DNA of 53,040 nucleotides from Hyphococcus sp. (GCA_028289605.1 JANQON010000013.1:1-53040), one strand, 5' to 3'. Shown: positions 41,871 to 52,725, counted from the stretch's first letter. Made by a program: numbers and translations. Notes: a model not told the origin generated them from the sequence alone.

Positions 41871-42833
41871 TCAAAGACTCGGCGCCAGGACGGATTTGAA
41901 ACCGGCGGGTTTGACGACGAAAATCGAGCAGCCAAGGCGGTCGATGACGCCTTCCGCCGTATTGCCGATGAACAGGCCGGGCACGCCGCTTCGATTGGCG
42001 CTGCCGATGACAAGGAGGTCCGCGCCAAGATCTTTTGCGGCGGCGGGAATGGCCGAGATCGCTTCGCCCATGACGAGCTTCGGTTTGAAGGAAACGCCGG
42101 ATTTGGCGAACCGATCATTGGCGTCGGCGACGAACCCGTTCAACCACTTGGCGGTGATCCCCTCCCATTCGTCGACATAGTTCTGGATGTCCCTGTCGGA
42201 AAGGCCGGACCGCGGATGTTTCAGGAAGCCGATGCCGTGCGGCGTCCAGGCGTGGATCACGTCGATGACGTCGACGTCAAACCGCCCGGCGAGGTCGACG
42301 CTTTGTTTGAGGAGCGAGGCCGCGAGTAATTCCGCTTCGGCAGTATTCGCGGCCGTTTCCGTATTGTCGACGGCGACGGCGATGCGTTCCGGCGCGCGGT
42401 TCTGTTCGGTGCGCACGATCCAGACCGGCGCCGGGCATTTGCGGATGAGCTTTTTCTCGACCGCGCCGAACATGGGCGCCTTTTCGCCGACCGCCCGGTC
42501 TGCGGACTTCATGACGAAGTCGGCCTTGTGCAGAATAGCGGCCTTGATGATTTCATCGGCGGCGCGGCCCGACAGCATATGAAGGTCCACCTGCGCGTCG
42601 GCGTCAGCGCTGAGATGCTCAACGCGATCTCTTAAATCGTTCAGCATCATGCCTTCGGCGTCCTTGGCGAGAGACACGACCTTTGGATTGGTCATCGCCG
42701 AACTCAAGGCGGGCGTTACGCCGACCACAATCAGATGGGAATCCTCGCCGTGGCACCAACGGTCGGCCACCGTTTTCAGACAGGCGACATCATCGTCATG
42801 ATCGACGGCGACAAGCGCGTGGGTAACTGGCAT
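41871..42833 (-). CDS. Universal stress protein with tandem Usp domains
   Basis: This 320-residue protein has two Usp domains. The first (about 1-145) ends in KKLIRKCPAPVWIVRTE. The second (about 150-315) carries the ATP-binding signature GSANRSGVPGLFIGNTAEGV (G-x2-G-x9-G-T form). The layout is like UspE. It is a cytosolic stress-response protein without a defined enzymatic role. It converges with the ALDH7 gene, 20 bp between stops. Confidence 0.9.
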   Translation of the reverse strand: MPVTHALVAVDHDDDVACLKTVADRWCHGEDSHLIVVGVTPALSSAMTNPKVVSLAKDAEGMMLNDLRDRVEHLSADADAQVDLHMLSGRAADEIIKAAILHKADFVMKSADRAVGEKAPMFGAVEKKLIRKCPAPVWIVRTEQNRAPERIAVAVDNTETAANTAEAELLAASLLKQSVDLAGRFDVDVIDVIHAWTPHGIGFLKHPRSGLSDRDIQNYVDEWEGITAKWLNGFVADANDRFAKSGVSFKPKLVMGEAISAIPAAAKDLGADLLVIGSANRSGVPGLFIGNTAEGVIDRLGCSIFVVKPAGFKSVLAPSL

Positions 42834-43200
42834 CTTTAATCTCCGTTGTTGCGGGCGCCCGGCGGCGCGTTTTCGCCGCCGCGCGGGGAAGGGCGCTCAG
42901 ACAAGCGGTTCGTCGTTCAAGAAACGGCGCCGTTGCGCGCGATGACGCGCCTTTTCACCTACGCGCGGCCGGCGAGAGAACAATCCGAAGGCGACAGATT
43001 ATTTGATCGGAAACATCTATGGGGCGACGGATTAAAGGCTGGCGCCGTCGATCCGTTGACAATGGAACATAGGACGAACATAGATCGTCGCCCTTGCGGG
43101 GCGCGTCAGCCTCCGTTAAACGCCCACGCCTTCGGGACGCGGACCTTGCGGGGGCGGGCCCTCGGGCCCATCTCCCGGTCAAGCCAGATAGAAGAGCACC
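42834..43200. other. Long gap upstream of secG
   Basis: This 367-bp region has no gene I can support; frames across it are GC-driven. It contains a promoter-like pair (43056-43084) and, further on, short GC palindromes (GGGCCC twice near 43155-43170) that may fold in the secG leader. tpiA, a common upstream neighbour of secG, is absent. Confidence 0.5.
43056..43084 (+). promoter_or_regulatory. Promoter-like pair upstream of secG
   Basis: TTGACA, a 17-bp spacer and CATAGA. The -35 is consensus and the -10 moderate. It would give a leader of about 110 nt before the secG ATG. Confidence 0.5.
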
Positions 43201-43686
43201 ATGAGCGCCATTATTCTCACCGCCCATACCCTGATCGTTCTGGGCCTTATCGTCGTCGTGCTGCTGCAGCGCTCTGACGGCGGGGCGCTGGGCATTGGCG
43301 GCGGGGCCGGCGGCGGCGGCTTCATGACGGGCCGCGGCGCGGCGAACGCGCTGACGCGCACGACCTCTGTGCTGGCGGCGATATTCTTCGCTACGTCCCT
43401 CGGCCTCGCGATCCTTGCCGGTAACAACACCACCGAGGAATCGATTATCGAAGAGCTGACCGGTCAGGCGGCGCCGGCCTCGGGCGATCCCAATGCGCTG
43501 ACCACCGACGACCTCCTCGGCACGCTCGGCGGCGAGGCGGAGCCCGGCGACGCGGCCCCGGCCGAAGAGGCGGCGCCTGATCTCGACGCCGTGCTTGATT
43601 CGCTTGGAACCGAGGACGGGGCCGCTGAACCCGCCCCTGCGAGCGACGAAAGCGGCGAGGAAACCCAAGGCGATACGCCCCAGTAA
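43201..43686 (+). CDS. secG: Preprotein translocase subunit SecG
   Basis: This 161-residue inner-membrane subunit of the SecYEG channel has two membrane helices (about 2-22, HTLIVLGLIVVVLLQRSDGG, and 54-73, TSVLAAIFFATSLGLAILAG) joined by a Gly-rich loop (GALGIGGGAGGGGFMTGRGA), the classical SecG layout. A long acidic Ala/Pro/Glu-rich tail follows, about 85 residues, as in many alphaproteobacteria and longer than in E. coli. It is located upstream of pyrG, a common arrangement in alphaproteobacteria. Confidence 0.95.
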   Translation: MSAIILTAHTLIVLGLIVVVLLQRSDGGALGIGGGAGGGGFMTGRGAANALTRTTSVLAAIFFATSLGLAILAGNNTTEESIIEELTGQAAPASGDPNALTTDDLLGTLGGEAEPGDAAPAEEAAPDLDAVLDSLGTEDGAAEPAPASDESGEETQGDTPQ

Positions 43687-43736
43687 CGGCGCTATCGGGC
43701 CCGGGCTGAAAAACAGATTTGATTGCGCGGCGATAA

Positions 43737-45386
<1,650 letters not shown>

Positions 45387-45387
45387 G

Positions 45388-45705
45388 ATGCGGCGGGGAG
45401 CGTTTTTATCCCTGGCTATTCTGTCGCTGACACTAATTGTCTCTTGCGGTGAATTGGATAGTTGCCTTGATGATGGCGGATATTGGAACTACGCGCAGGA
45501 TCGATGCGAGTGCACTTACACCAGTAGAGGTCAATACGAATCGGTTCCAACTGAAAATCACCTAGCGGAACGCATTCGTTGTGATGCGATAGTTGAGGAG
45601 TGGGTGGAGAATCGCGAGATTTGCGAAAACCAAGGCGGTAATTGGAATACAACGTATAAGCGCTGCGATGATGAAGCCGCTGAGCGCCCATCTGAAAATA
45701 CGTAA
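45388..45705 (+). CDS. Small Cys-rich lipoprotein with internal duplication
   Basis: This 105-residue protein has a lipoprotein signal with lipobox IVSC (C20). The mature part has two copies of a 15-residue motif, CLDDGGYWNYAQDRC and CENQGGNWNTTYKRC, sharing C-x3-GG-x-WN-x5-C spacing, plus two extra Cys (CTY, RCDAI). These suggest two small disulfide loops. It is AT-richer than pyrG, which it follows by one base, so it was probably inserted or acquired there. I recognise no family. It is expected at the outer or inner membrane facing the periplasm. Confidence 0.75.
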   Translation: MRRGAFLSLAILSLTLIVSCGELDSCLDDGGYWNYAQDRCECTYTSRGQYESVPTENHLAERIRCDAIVEEWVENREICENQGGNWNTTYKRCDDEAAERPSENT

Positions 45706-45750
45706 GCTCTTTGAGACGTTTACAGGCAAAAGACTTTAGGAACGGTCATC

Positions 45751-46581
45751 ATGCACCAATCCATCCTCATCACCGGCGCGTCGAGCGGTATTGGCGAGGC
45801 CTGTGCGGTGCATCTCGCCCATAAGGGGTTCCGCGTTTACGCCGCGGCGCGTCGCGTTGAGAAACTGCGCGAGCTGGAAGGGCTCGCCGGCGGGCGCATT
45901 GCGCCGCTCGCCCTTGATGTCACGGACGACGCCTCGGTTGAAAGCGTCATGGCGCGCATCGCTGAGGACGGCGCGACGCTGTTCGGGCTGGTGAACAACG
46001 CCGGGATTTCCGTGATGGGTCCGATTGAGGAGACGCCCCTCGAAGAATGGCGCCGGCAATATGAGACCAATGTCTTCGGCCTTGTGCGCGTGACGCAAGC
46101 GGTGCTGCCGCAAATGCGCGCGGCCGGGCGTGGGCGCATTGTCAATATCGGCTCCGTCACCGGTCGCATCGCCATGCCGTTTCAGGGCGTCTACGCCTCG
46201 TCGAAGCACGCGATCGAAGGCCTGACCGACGCGTTGCGCCGCGAGGTTGAGCCGCACGGGTTAAAAGTGTCGCTGGTGCGCCCCGGTTTTATCAACACGC
46301 CCTTCGGCCATCAGGAACAGGAGCAACTGCAAAATCATGTGGACGCCGGCGGTCCCTATGCCGACGCCGTGCACAAGTTCAAACTGTGGCACGCGAAGGG
46401 GCATCCGACGGCGCCGGGGCCGACCGTCGTCGCAGAAGCCGTTCATGCGGCGTTGACGGCGGAGCATCCTCATTCGCGATACACGGCGCCGATGAGCAAT
46501 GTCGGCGCGCTCATGCTGCGCAACCTTGCGCCGTCGGCGGTCGTCGACCGTATTTTGCAGCGCGTTGCCGGATTGAAATAG
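45751..46581 (+). CDS. Short-chain dehydrogenase/reductase
   Basis: This 276-residue SDR family oxidoreductase has a Rossmann start (ILITGASSGIGEACAVHLAH), NNAGISVMG, and a catalytic set with NIGSVTGRIAMPFQGVYASS and K in Y148-x3-K152. The N-terminal motif TGASSGIG with A/R around position 35 (YAAARRVEKL) suggests NADP. The substrate is unknown. The DUF1330 gene follows 11 bp later, so they probably form an operon. Confidence 0.9.
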   Translation: MHQSILITGASSGIGEACAVHLAHKGFRVYAAARRVEKLRELEGLAGGRIAPLALDVTDDASVESVMARIAEDGATLFGLVNNAGISVMGPIEETPLEEWRRQYETNVFGLVRVTQAVLPQMRAAGRGRIVNIGSVTGRIAMPFQGVYASSKHAIEGLTDALRREVEPHGLKVSLVRPGFINTPFGHQEQEQLQNHVDAGGPYADAVHKFKLWHAKGHPTAPGPTVVAEAVHAALTAEHPHSRYTAPMSNVGALMLRNLAPSAVVDRILQRVAGLK

Positions 46582-46592
46582 AGGACCAGCCG

Positions 46593-47009
46593 ATGACCGC
46601 CTGCATTGATCCGTCCCGCGAACAATTCGGCGCCATGATGAAGCTGCCCGACGACGGGCCGGTCTACATGCTCAACCTGATCCGCCTGCGCGACAAGGCC
46701 GCCTATGACGACGGGCGCGCCGCAACCGGCGCCGAAGCCTACGCGGCTTACGGAAAAGAAAGCGGCCCGATCTTCGCGCGGGTCGGCGGGCGCATCGTTC
46801 ACGCCTGGGACCCGAAACTCACGCTGATCGGTCCTGAAAGTGAATCCTGGGATATCGCCTTTATCGCCGAATACCCGAACGCCGCCGCCTTTGGCGCCAT
46901 GGTCAAGGATCCCGCCTATCAGGCGATCGTGTTTCACCGTCAGGCGGCGGTCGCCGATTCCCGGCTCATTCGTCTGCATCCGCGCCAGGCTGGCGCGGTT
47001 TTCGGTTGA
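46593..47009 (+). CDS. DUF1330 family protein
   Basis: This 138-residue protein is taken from MTACIDPSREQ (GAGGA upstream). It has the dimeric alpha-beta barrel pattern of DUF1330: DGPVYMLNLIRLRDKA, GAEAYAAYGKESGPIFARVG and FIAEYPNAAAFGAMVKDPAY, ending with RLIRLHPRQ. Function is unknown; such proteins may bind small molecules. It is co-transcribed with the SDR and followed after 93 bp by pdhB. Confidence 0.85.
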   Translation: MTACIDPSREQFGAMMKLPDDGPVYMLNLIRLRDKAAYDDGRAATGAEAYAAYGKESGPIFARVGGRIVHAWDPKLTLIGPESESWDIAFIAEYPNAAAFGAMVKDPAYQAIVFHRQAAVADSRLIRLHPRQAGAVFG

Positions 47010-47102
47010 TATCCTGCATCCATTCTCTGGACTTCGCGGGCTTGTTTGCTGACGCGCTTTGCGGCTAGGAAGAGCCCGCCCGAGAGAAAACAGAGAAATT
47101 GC

Positions 47103-48497
47103 ATGCCAACGCCGGTGCTTATGCCCGCCCTGTCTCCCACCATGGAGGAGGGCACCCTCGCCAAATGGACCGTCAAGGAAGGCGACAGCGTTTCCTCCGG
47201 CGACGTCATCGCGGAAATCGAAACCGACAAGGCGACCATGGAGGTCGAGGCGGTCGATGACGGCGTCATCGGCAAGATCCTGATTTCCGAAGGCACCGAA
47301 AACGTTAAGGTGAACGAGCCCATCGCGGTGATCGTCAATGACGGCGAAAGCGCTGACGATATTGACGTTTCCAAGTTGAACGGGGCCGGCGCGTCTTCCG
47401 CGTCCGATGAGGGAGACGCGGCGCCGGCGCAAACGGACGAGCCGGCGCTCGCAGCGCCGGCGGCGCCTGCGGCGAGCGCTGCGTCCGATCCCGAACTCCC
47501 TGATGGCGTTCAGATGGTCGAAACGACCATCCGCGACGCCTTGCGCGACGCCATGGCCGAAGAAATGCGCCGGGATGAAGATGTCTTCCTCATGGGCGAG
47601 GAAGTCGCCGAATATCAGGGCGCCTATAAAGTTTCGCGCGGGCTTCTCGACGAGTTCGGCGCGCGCCGGGTCGTTGATACGCCGATCACGGAATATGGCT
47701 TCGCCGGTCTCGGCGTCGGCGCGGCGTTCGCGGGGTTGAAGCCCATTGTCGAATTCATGACGTGGAACTTCGCCATGCAGGCGATCGACCACATCATCAA
47801 TTCCGCGGCGAAGACGCGCTACATGTCCGGCGGCCAGATGGGCTCGCCGATTGTCTTTCGCGGGCCCAATGCGGCGGCGTCGCGCGTCGCGGCGCAACAC
47901 TCGCAGGATTATGCGGCGTGGTATTCCAACGTGCCGGGGCTGATCGTCATCTCGCCTTACTCCGCGTCTGACGCCAAAGGACTACTGAAAGCGGCGATCC
48001 GCGATCCGAACCCGGTGGTGTTCCTCGAACATGAGCTGCTTTACGGCGACAAGATGGACGTCCCTGACGTTGAGGACTGGGTTCTGCCCATCGGTAAGGC
48101 GAAGGTCGCGCGGGAAGGGACGGACGTCACCATCGTTTCCTATTCCCGCGGCGTGAAGTTCGCCCTCGAAGCCGCCGAGATGCTGGCCGGCGACGGCGTG
48201 TCGACGGAGGTCGTCGATCTCAGGACGCTCCGCCCCATGGACGCCGCCACCGTGATCGAGTCGGTAAAGAAGACCAACCGCGTCGTCACTGTTGAAGAAG
48301 GCTGGGCGCCTTGCGGCGTCGGCGCCGAGGTCGGCTGGCAGGTGACGCAGCACGCCTTCGATTATCTCGACGCGCCGCCGGCCCGCGTCACGCAGGAAGA
48401 CACGCCGCTCCCTTACGCCGCCAACCTCGAAGCCCTGAGCCTTCCGAATGCGGAGAAGATTGTGAAGGCGGTGAAGTCGGTGATGTATAGGGATTAA
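47103..48497 (+). CDS. pdhB: Pyruvate dehydrogenase E1 beta subunit with lipoyl domain
   Basis: This 464-residue protein is taken from [20 protein letters not shown]. Residues 1-80 are a lipoyl domain with the lipoylated Lys43 in [10 protein letters not shown]. An Ala/Pro linker follows, then the E1 beta (transketolase-like) domain with [60 protein letters not shown] and [14 protein letters not shown]. It decarboxylates pyruvate with PdhA and thiamine diphosphate. A lipoyl domain on E1 beta is typical of alphaproteobacteria. pdhA, expected upstream, is not in the window; the SDR and DUF1330 genes stand there instead. Confidence 0.95.
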   Translation: MPTPVLMPALSPTMEEGTLAKWTVKEGDSVSSGDVIAEIETDKATMEVEAVDDGVIGKILISEGTENVKVNEPIAVIVNDGESADDIDVSKLNGAGASSASDEGDAAPAQTDEPALAAPAAPAASAASDPELPDGVQMVETTIRDALRDAMAEEMRRDEDVFLMGEEVAEYQGAYKVSRGLLDEFGARRVVDTPITEYGFAGLGVGAAFAGLKPIVEFMTWNFAMQAIDHIINSAAKTRYMSGGQMGSPIVFRGPNAAASRVAAQHSQDYAAWYSNVPGLIVISPYSASDAKGLLKAAIRDPNPVVFLEHELLYGDKMDVPDVEDWVLPIGKAKVAREGTDVTIVSYSRGVKFALEAAEMLAGDGVSTEVVDLRTLRPMDAATVIESVKKTNRVVTVEEGWAPCGVGAEVGWQVTQHAFDYLDAPPARVTQEDTPLPYAANLEALSLPNAEKIVKAVKSVMYRD

Positions 48498-48503
48498 CGC
48501 ACA

Positions 48504-48953
48504 ATGCGTCTCACCGGCCAATGTCATTGCGGGAATGTGAAAGCGACTTTTGACTCGCAAAAGACGCCGCAAGAGCTTGGCGTGCGCACTTGCCAGTGCG
48601 CGTTCTGCCGCGCGCATGGCGCGGTCAACATTTCCGACCCGGACGGGCTGACGACCATCGATGGCGCGGACGCCGATATCAATCGTTACACATTCGCGCT
48701 GCGCACCGCCGACTTTCTCATCTGCAAGACCTGCGGCGTTTATGTGGCGGCGGTGATGGGCGAGGGCGAGCGCATCGTGTCGACGCTCAACATCGCGGGC
48801 TTGCGCATCAAGGCGTTCGACGGCGTCGGCGAGGCGCCCATGGACTATGATGCGGAGACGACGGCCTCGCGCATTGACCGCCGCTACACGAAATGGACGC
48901 CGACCAAGTTCCTCGATCCTGAACTGGCGTGTTCGAATTTTGGGCCGCACTGA
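48504..48953 (+). CDS. GFA family zinc-binding protein
   Basis: This 149-residue protein has the zinc-binding Cys pattern of the GFA (glutathione-dependent formaldehyde-activating) family: QCHCGNVKATF, RTCQCAFCRAHG and CKTCGVYVAAV. Members are small beta-fold zinc proteins; some act in formaldehyde-glutathione chemistry, but most have no proven activity. It starts 6 bp after pdhB and precedes pdhC, so it is embedded in the PDH cluster, which is unusual. Confidence 0.9.
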   Translation: MRLTGQCHCGNVKATFDSQKTPQELGVRTCQCAFCRAHGAVNISDPDGLTTIDGADADINRYTFALRTADFLICKTCGVYVAAVMGEGERIVSTLNIAGLRIKAFDGVGEAPMDYDAETTASRIDRRYTKWTPTKFLDPELACSNFGPH

Positions 48954-48988
48954 TGTCGAATAAGGATTGTGTCTTCTCCCTCCGTTCT

Positions 48989-49054
48989 TCCCGGCGAAAG
49001 CCGGGACCCAGAAGGGCCGTCTCTGGACCCCGGCTTTCGCCGGGGAGGCCGGGA
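48989..49054. repeat. Second-type palindromic repeat before pdhC
   Basis: CCCGGCGAAAGCCGGGACCC and GGACCCCGGCTTTCGCCGGGG are inverted copies with CAGA/TCTG extensions. It is another dispersed REP-like family, different from R1-R6. Confidence 0.75.
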
Positions 49055-49085
49055 CAGGATAGTTTGAAAGAAAACGGATAACACC

Positions 49086-50402
49086 ATGCCCACGCCCATT
49101 CTCATGCCCGCCCTGTCGCCGACCATGGAGGAAGGCACGCTCGCCAAATGGAACGTCAAGGAAGGCGACGCCGTCTCGTCCGGCGATGTCATCGCCGAGA
49201 TCGAAACCGACAAGGCGACCATGGAAGTCGAAGCCATTGACGAAGGGACGGTCGGCAAGATCCTCGTCGATGCGGGCACGGAGAATGTGAAGGTCAACGT
49301 GCCGATTGCCGTGCTGCTGGAAGACGGCGAGAGCGCGGACGATATTGACGTGTCGAGCCTTGGCGGCGGTGCTGCGCCGTCGCCTACGCCAGAGGAGCTG
49401 CAATCCGCAGCGCCGAAAACGAACGGCGCGGCGGCGCCTGAGAAACGACCGGAGCCCGCTCCCGCCGCGGCGACGAAATCGACGTCGTCAAGCGAAGGCG
49501 GCCGCATCCTTGCCTCGCCCCTCGCCAAACGCATGGCCGAGCAGGAGGGGTTGAGCCTGTCCGCAATTGCTGGATCGGGCCCGCGCGGTCGCATCGTCAA
49601 GCGCGACATCGAAAAAGCGCTGAAAGAGGGAACCGGGAAAGCCGCGCCCGCCGCTGCAACAATCGCGCCGGCGTCCGTCGATGCGCGGCTCTATCCGCCG
49701 GAGAGCTACGAGGCGGTGAAGCTCGACGGCATGCGCAAGGTCATCGCGAAGCGCCTCACCCAAAGCTTCAACCAGGAAGTGCCGCACTTCCCCCTCAACA
49801 TCGATTGCGAACTCGACACGCTGCTGGCGGCCCGGGCGCGCATTAACGCGACGTCGCCGAAAGAGGGAGACGGCGTTTTCAAACTGTCGGTGAACGATTT
49901 CATCATCAAGGCGTCGGCCATGGCCCTCAAGGCCGTCCCCGCCTCCAACGCCACTTATACTGACGAAGCGATCCTGCTCCACAAGCACGCCGATATCGGC
50001 GTCGCCGTCGCCATCGACGGCGGCCTCATTACGCCGATCGTCTGGAAGGCGGAGGAGAAGGGCCTCAAGCAGATCTCCGCGGAGATCAAGGACATGGCGT
50101 CCCGGGCCAAGGGCCGGAAGCTGAAGCCGGAAGAATATCAGGGCGGCACCTTCTCCGTTTCCAATCTCGGCATGTTCGGGATCAAATCCTTCGCCTCCAT
50201 TGTGAACCAGCCCCACGGGGCGATCATGTCCGTGGGCGCGGGCGAGGAACGGGTGGTCGTTAAAGACGGCAAGATGGAAATCGCCACGGTGATGACGGTG
50301 ACGCTGACCTGCGATCACCGGGTGGTTGACGGGGCCGTCGGGGCCGAATTCCTCCGGGCTTTTAAATCCTTCATTGAGGAGCCCGCGGCGATGCTGCTGT
50401 AA
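49086..50402 (+). CDS. pdhC: Dihydrolipoamide acetyltransferase, PDH E2
   Basis: This 438-residue protein has an N-terminal lipoyl domain nearly identical to that of pdhB, with Lys43 in [11 protein letters not shown] Pro/Ala linker, a peripheral subunit-binding domain (RILASPLAKRMAEQEGLSLS, GPRGRIVKRDIEKAL) and a CoA-acyltransferase domain follow. The acyltransferase active site is TCDHRVVDGAVGAEFL (H411, D415), with YQGGTFSVSNLGMFGIKSF upstream. It transfers the acetyl group to CoA. It is preceded by GFA and a palindromic repeat; lpd is absent downstream. Confidence 0.96.
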   Translation: MPTPILMPALSPTMEEGTLAKWNVKEGDAVSSGDVIAEIETDKATMEVEAIDEGTVGKILVDAGTENVKVNVPIAVLLEDGESADDIDVSSLGGGAAPSPTPEELQSAAPKTNGAAAPEKRPEPAPAAATKSTSSSEGGRILASPLAKRMAEQEGLSLSAIAGSGPRGRIVKRDIEKALKEGTGKAAPAAATIAPASVDARLYPPESYEAVKLDGMRKVIAKRLTQSFNQEVPHFPLNIDCELDTLLAARARINATSPKEGDGVFKLSVNDFIIKASAMALKAVPASNATYTDEAILLHKHADIGVAVAIDGGLITPIVWKAEEKGLKQISAEIKDMASRAKGRKLKPEEYQGGTFSVSNLGMFGIKSFASIVNQPHGAIMSVGAGEERVVVKDGKMEIATVMTVTLTCDHRVVDGAVGAEFLRAFKSFIEEPAAMLL

Positions 50403-50457
50403 CTTCCGCGCCGTCGCCGCTCTTAACGCCTTGCCCGCCGAATGATCCGGGGTCGAA

Positions 50458-51393
50458 ATGTCAACGTTTGAAAATGCAAGCCGGTCCGAACTTCGCGATA
50501 TTGCCGAAAAATCGAAATGGTTTCACGCCATTGATTTCGGCGACTTTGCGTCCAGCGGCCGCTTCCCGCCGGGCTCGCCGCAAAACATAACGCTTTTCGG
50601 CGCGATGGATCTGCTCGGCTCCATCGATCTGAAAGGTTGCCGCGTGCTCGATATCGGCTCGGCGGACGGGCTCGCGTCCTTCGGCATGAAAGAACTCGGC
50701 GCGCGCGAGGTTGTGTCGATCGATTCCTTCGATATCCCGACCTATCGCCTGGCGCGCAAGCTGCTCAATCTTGAGACCGACTATCGCCCCCGCGTGCAGC
50801 TCAAAGACGCCGTCTCGGAACTCGGCTGGAAGCAGTTTGACGTCATCTTATGCGCCGGCGTTATCTATCACATGCTCAATCCGATGAGCGCCTTTATCGA
50901 GTGCCGGAAACTCATCAAGGACAACGGATTGCTGATTATGGAATCGCCGATCAGCACGAAGTTCCAAGAGCCGGTACTGGCGCTGAATACTGAGCTTGAC
51001 GATTTTATGCCTGAGCCGAGCACCTACTGGGTTCCCTCGAAGTCCGCCATGACGGGGATGATGAAGCTGATGGGGTTTGATATCTGCGCGACGCGTTTTT
51101 TAAAGGCGCCGACGCGCTTTACCGTGCTCGGCCGCGCCGCGCCGCCCGCCGAGGTGCGCGACCGCAACGCACTGTTGCAGAAAGTCCATGAAATCGACTT
51201 TTGCGATTTCGAGTTCCAGTGGAAAGAGCTGGCGAAGCATTCCGGCGTCTCGACCGTTTCCTGCGACATTGAGGCGTTCCACCGCGACATTGCAGCGGAA
51301 AAGGAAGAGGCGTCATTCCCGTTCCAGCCGCAGCCGCGCGAGGATGCGGTCGGCTCGACCCGCTGGGCCAGCGCAGGCGGAAATTTCGTCTAA
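50458..51393 (+). CDS. Class I SAM-dependent methyltransferase
   Basis: This 311-residue protein has motif I VLDIGSADGLASFG (about 62-75), motif II EVVSIDSF and motif IV FDVILCAGVIYHMLNP. The opening WFHAIDFGDFASSGRFPPGS resembles the DUF1698/CmoB-like methyltransferases. The C-terminal 90 residues are less conserved. The substrate is unknown; a tRNA, lipid or sugar-linked acceptor is possible. It lies beside an AT-rich glycosyltransferase gene on the other strand. Confidence 0.87.
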   Translation: MSTFENASRSELRDIAEKSKWFHAIDFGDFASSGRFPPGSPQNITLFGAMDLLGSIDLKGCRVLDIGSADGLASFGMKELGAREVVSIDSFDIPTYRLARKLLNLETDYRPRVQLKDAVSELGWKQFDVILCAGVIYHMLNPMSAFIECRKLIKDNGLLIMESPISTKFQEPVLALNTELDDFMPEPSTYWVPSKSAMTGMMKLMGFDICATRFLKAPTRFTVLGRAAPPAEVRDRNALLQKVHEIDFCDFEFQWKELAKHSGVSTVSCDIEAFHRDIAAEKEEASFPFQPQPREDAVGSTRWASAGGNFV

Positions 51394-51487
51394 CAGCCGG
51401 CGCATCGCCGTTCGGACCGGAATATCCACACCTTGCGGGGATGACCGTAACGCTGACCCTGCGATCACGTTCTGGGACATTTGTATT

Positions 51488-52234
51488 TCATGAAGCGTCA
51501 AGTTTTTCTGACGTCTTTTGTATTACATTATTCTCCCAAAGCGATTGAATTAACTCAATATGTGAGAAATTTTTTCGGTCGACTAACCCCTGACGTTGTT
51601 GCCACCAATATGCTCCATTAAAATTTTTATTTCGGCGCCGTTCAAAACAATGCTCGTGCAATTCTGTATAATTACGCAGTATTAAATCATCGCCGAGCTG
51701 ATTTCGCATTTTAAAATAGACTTCGGTAACAAGCGGCGGCCCAGTCAAAGGGCCTATGACGTAATTGAAGGCGCCAGAATACATCAAAAAATAGATGTGC
51801 TTAATGTACTCTAATATGAAGTCTGATTGCGGTTCAGCGCCAATTATGCCGTTTATGACTGGTTTCATATCCTGCGACAAACCGCGGAACGTAGGAGAGT
51901 CATCCCGGCAGACAAGCATTAGCTTATGCTTTTTCTGCACTAGCGAGGAAAAGGAACATTTCCACGCCATCGAGATGTCCGAATAAAATCCGCCATGGGC
52001 GTATAATCCGATAAGGCGCCCTAAATCTGCGCGCGCCGCAGGCACTTTTATTTTTTCATACCACGGTGACAGATGGGGAAAGTGGTCATTCAATAATCCG
52101 CATACGGCTTCGTCATCAAGAAAAATAAGATTAAAGCCCTTACACGCATTCATAGAAGCTTGAACACACTCTTTGAAATCGTCTGGCAAGATCGACTTGT
52201 CGTGAAAAAAGACAATGTAATTGTGCGGGATCAC
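51488..52234 (-). CDS. GT32-like glycosyltransferase, altered DXD motif
   Basis: This 248-residue protein starts at GTG 52234, preferred because AGGGAAG lies about 9 nt before it; a TTG at 52240 is also open. It opens IPHNYIVFFHDKSILPDDF and has the Och1/GT32-like core KVPAARADLGRLIGLYAHGG followed by FYSDISMAWK. GT32 enzymes normally have D-x-D for metal and sugar nucleotide, but here the second Asp is Ser (SDIS). It could still work or be inactive. Markedly AT-rich, it was probably acquired by transfer. A surface polysaccharide role is likely, but no other such gene is nearby. Confidence 0.82.
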   Translation of the reverse strand: MIPHNYIVFFHDKSILPDDFKECVQASMNACKGFNLIFLDDEAVCGLLNDHFPHLSPWYEKIKVPAARADLGRLIGLYAHGGFYSDISMAWKCSFSSLVQKKHKLMLVCRDDSPTFRGLSQDMKPVINGIIGAEPQSDFILEYIKHIYFLMYSGAFNYVIGPLTGPPLVTEVYFKMRNQLGDDLILRNYTELHEHCFERRRNKNFNGAYWWQQRQGLVDRKNFSHIELIQSLWENNVIQKTSEKLDAS

Positions 52235-52619
52235 CGACAACTTCCCTTTCTTGTTGTGTGTAAATTTTTGAATATTGCGCTGAATGGGTCAAAGGAATTT
52301 TAGATCCTCGCCCGGTGACAATCCACTAATGCATGTGGTTGCGCAGGGTCCAGCTTAATGTGATCAAGTCTCCTTGCGAGAAATTTGAAAGTTAACGATC
52401 GCCATTACATATCGTGACGTGGGAACATGATTTCGCCGCCTTTTGGCCGCGAGAAACGTCCAATTGAACGCAATATTCCACTTGCCGCGGGGATGTTGCG
52501 TTGGCCCGGCGGCCGGCGAGGCGGCTGAGCGCTTTCTCTCTCCCGCGCCAATTGCCGTCTCGTCATTTTCCCTTGTTTTTCCCCCTTTACCGGGCGCCCG
52601 CGCCGCCGAGTCAAAGCAG

Positions 52620-52648
52620 TTGATTTGTCCAGTTTGTAAGTTTATAAC
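52620..52648 (+). promoter_or_regulatory. Promoter-like site upstream of rplK
   Basis: TTGATT, a 17-bp spacer and TATAAC. It is the best sigma70-type match in the region and would start transcription near 52655, giving an rplK leader of about 290 nt. Confidence 0.6.
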
Positions 52649-52725
52649 ATCACTGAAGCGCCCCTGTCGGCGCCGACTGAATATGTAACGGTTGCGTATT
52701 AACCCGTTGCGTTTGTTGATTATCA

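Noticed and set aside
42846-43277. 143-residue frame between the stress protein and secG
   Set aside because: It overlaps the secG start, and its low-complexity composition suggests chance in GC-rich DNA.
46470-49403. Two frames of over 470 residues on the minus strand opposite pdhB, GFA and pdhC
   Set aside because: Both are Arg/His-rich antisense shadows; the plus-strand genes have clear domains.
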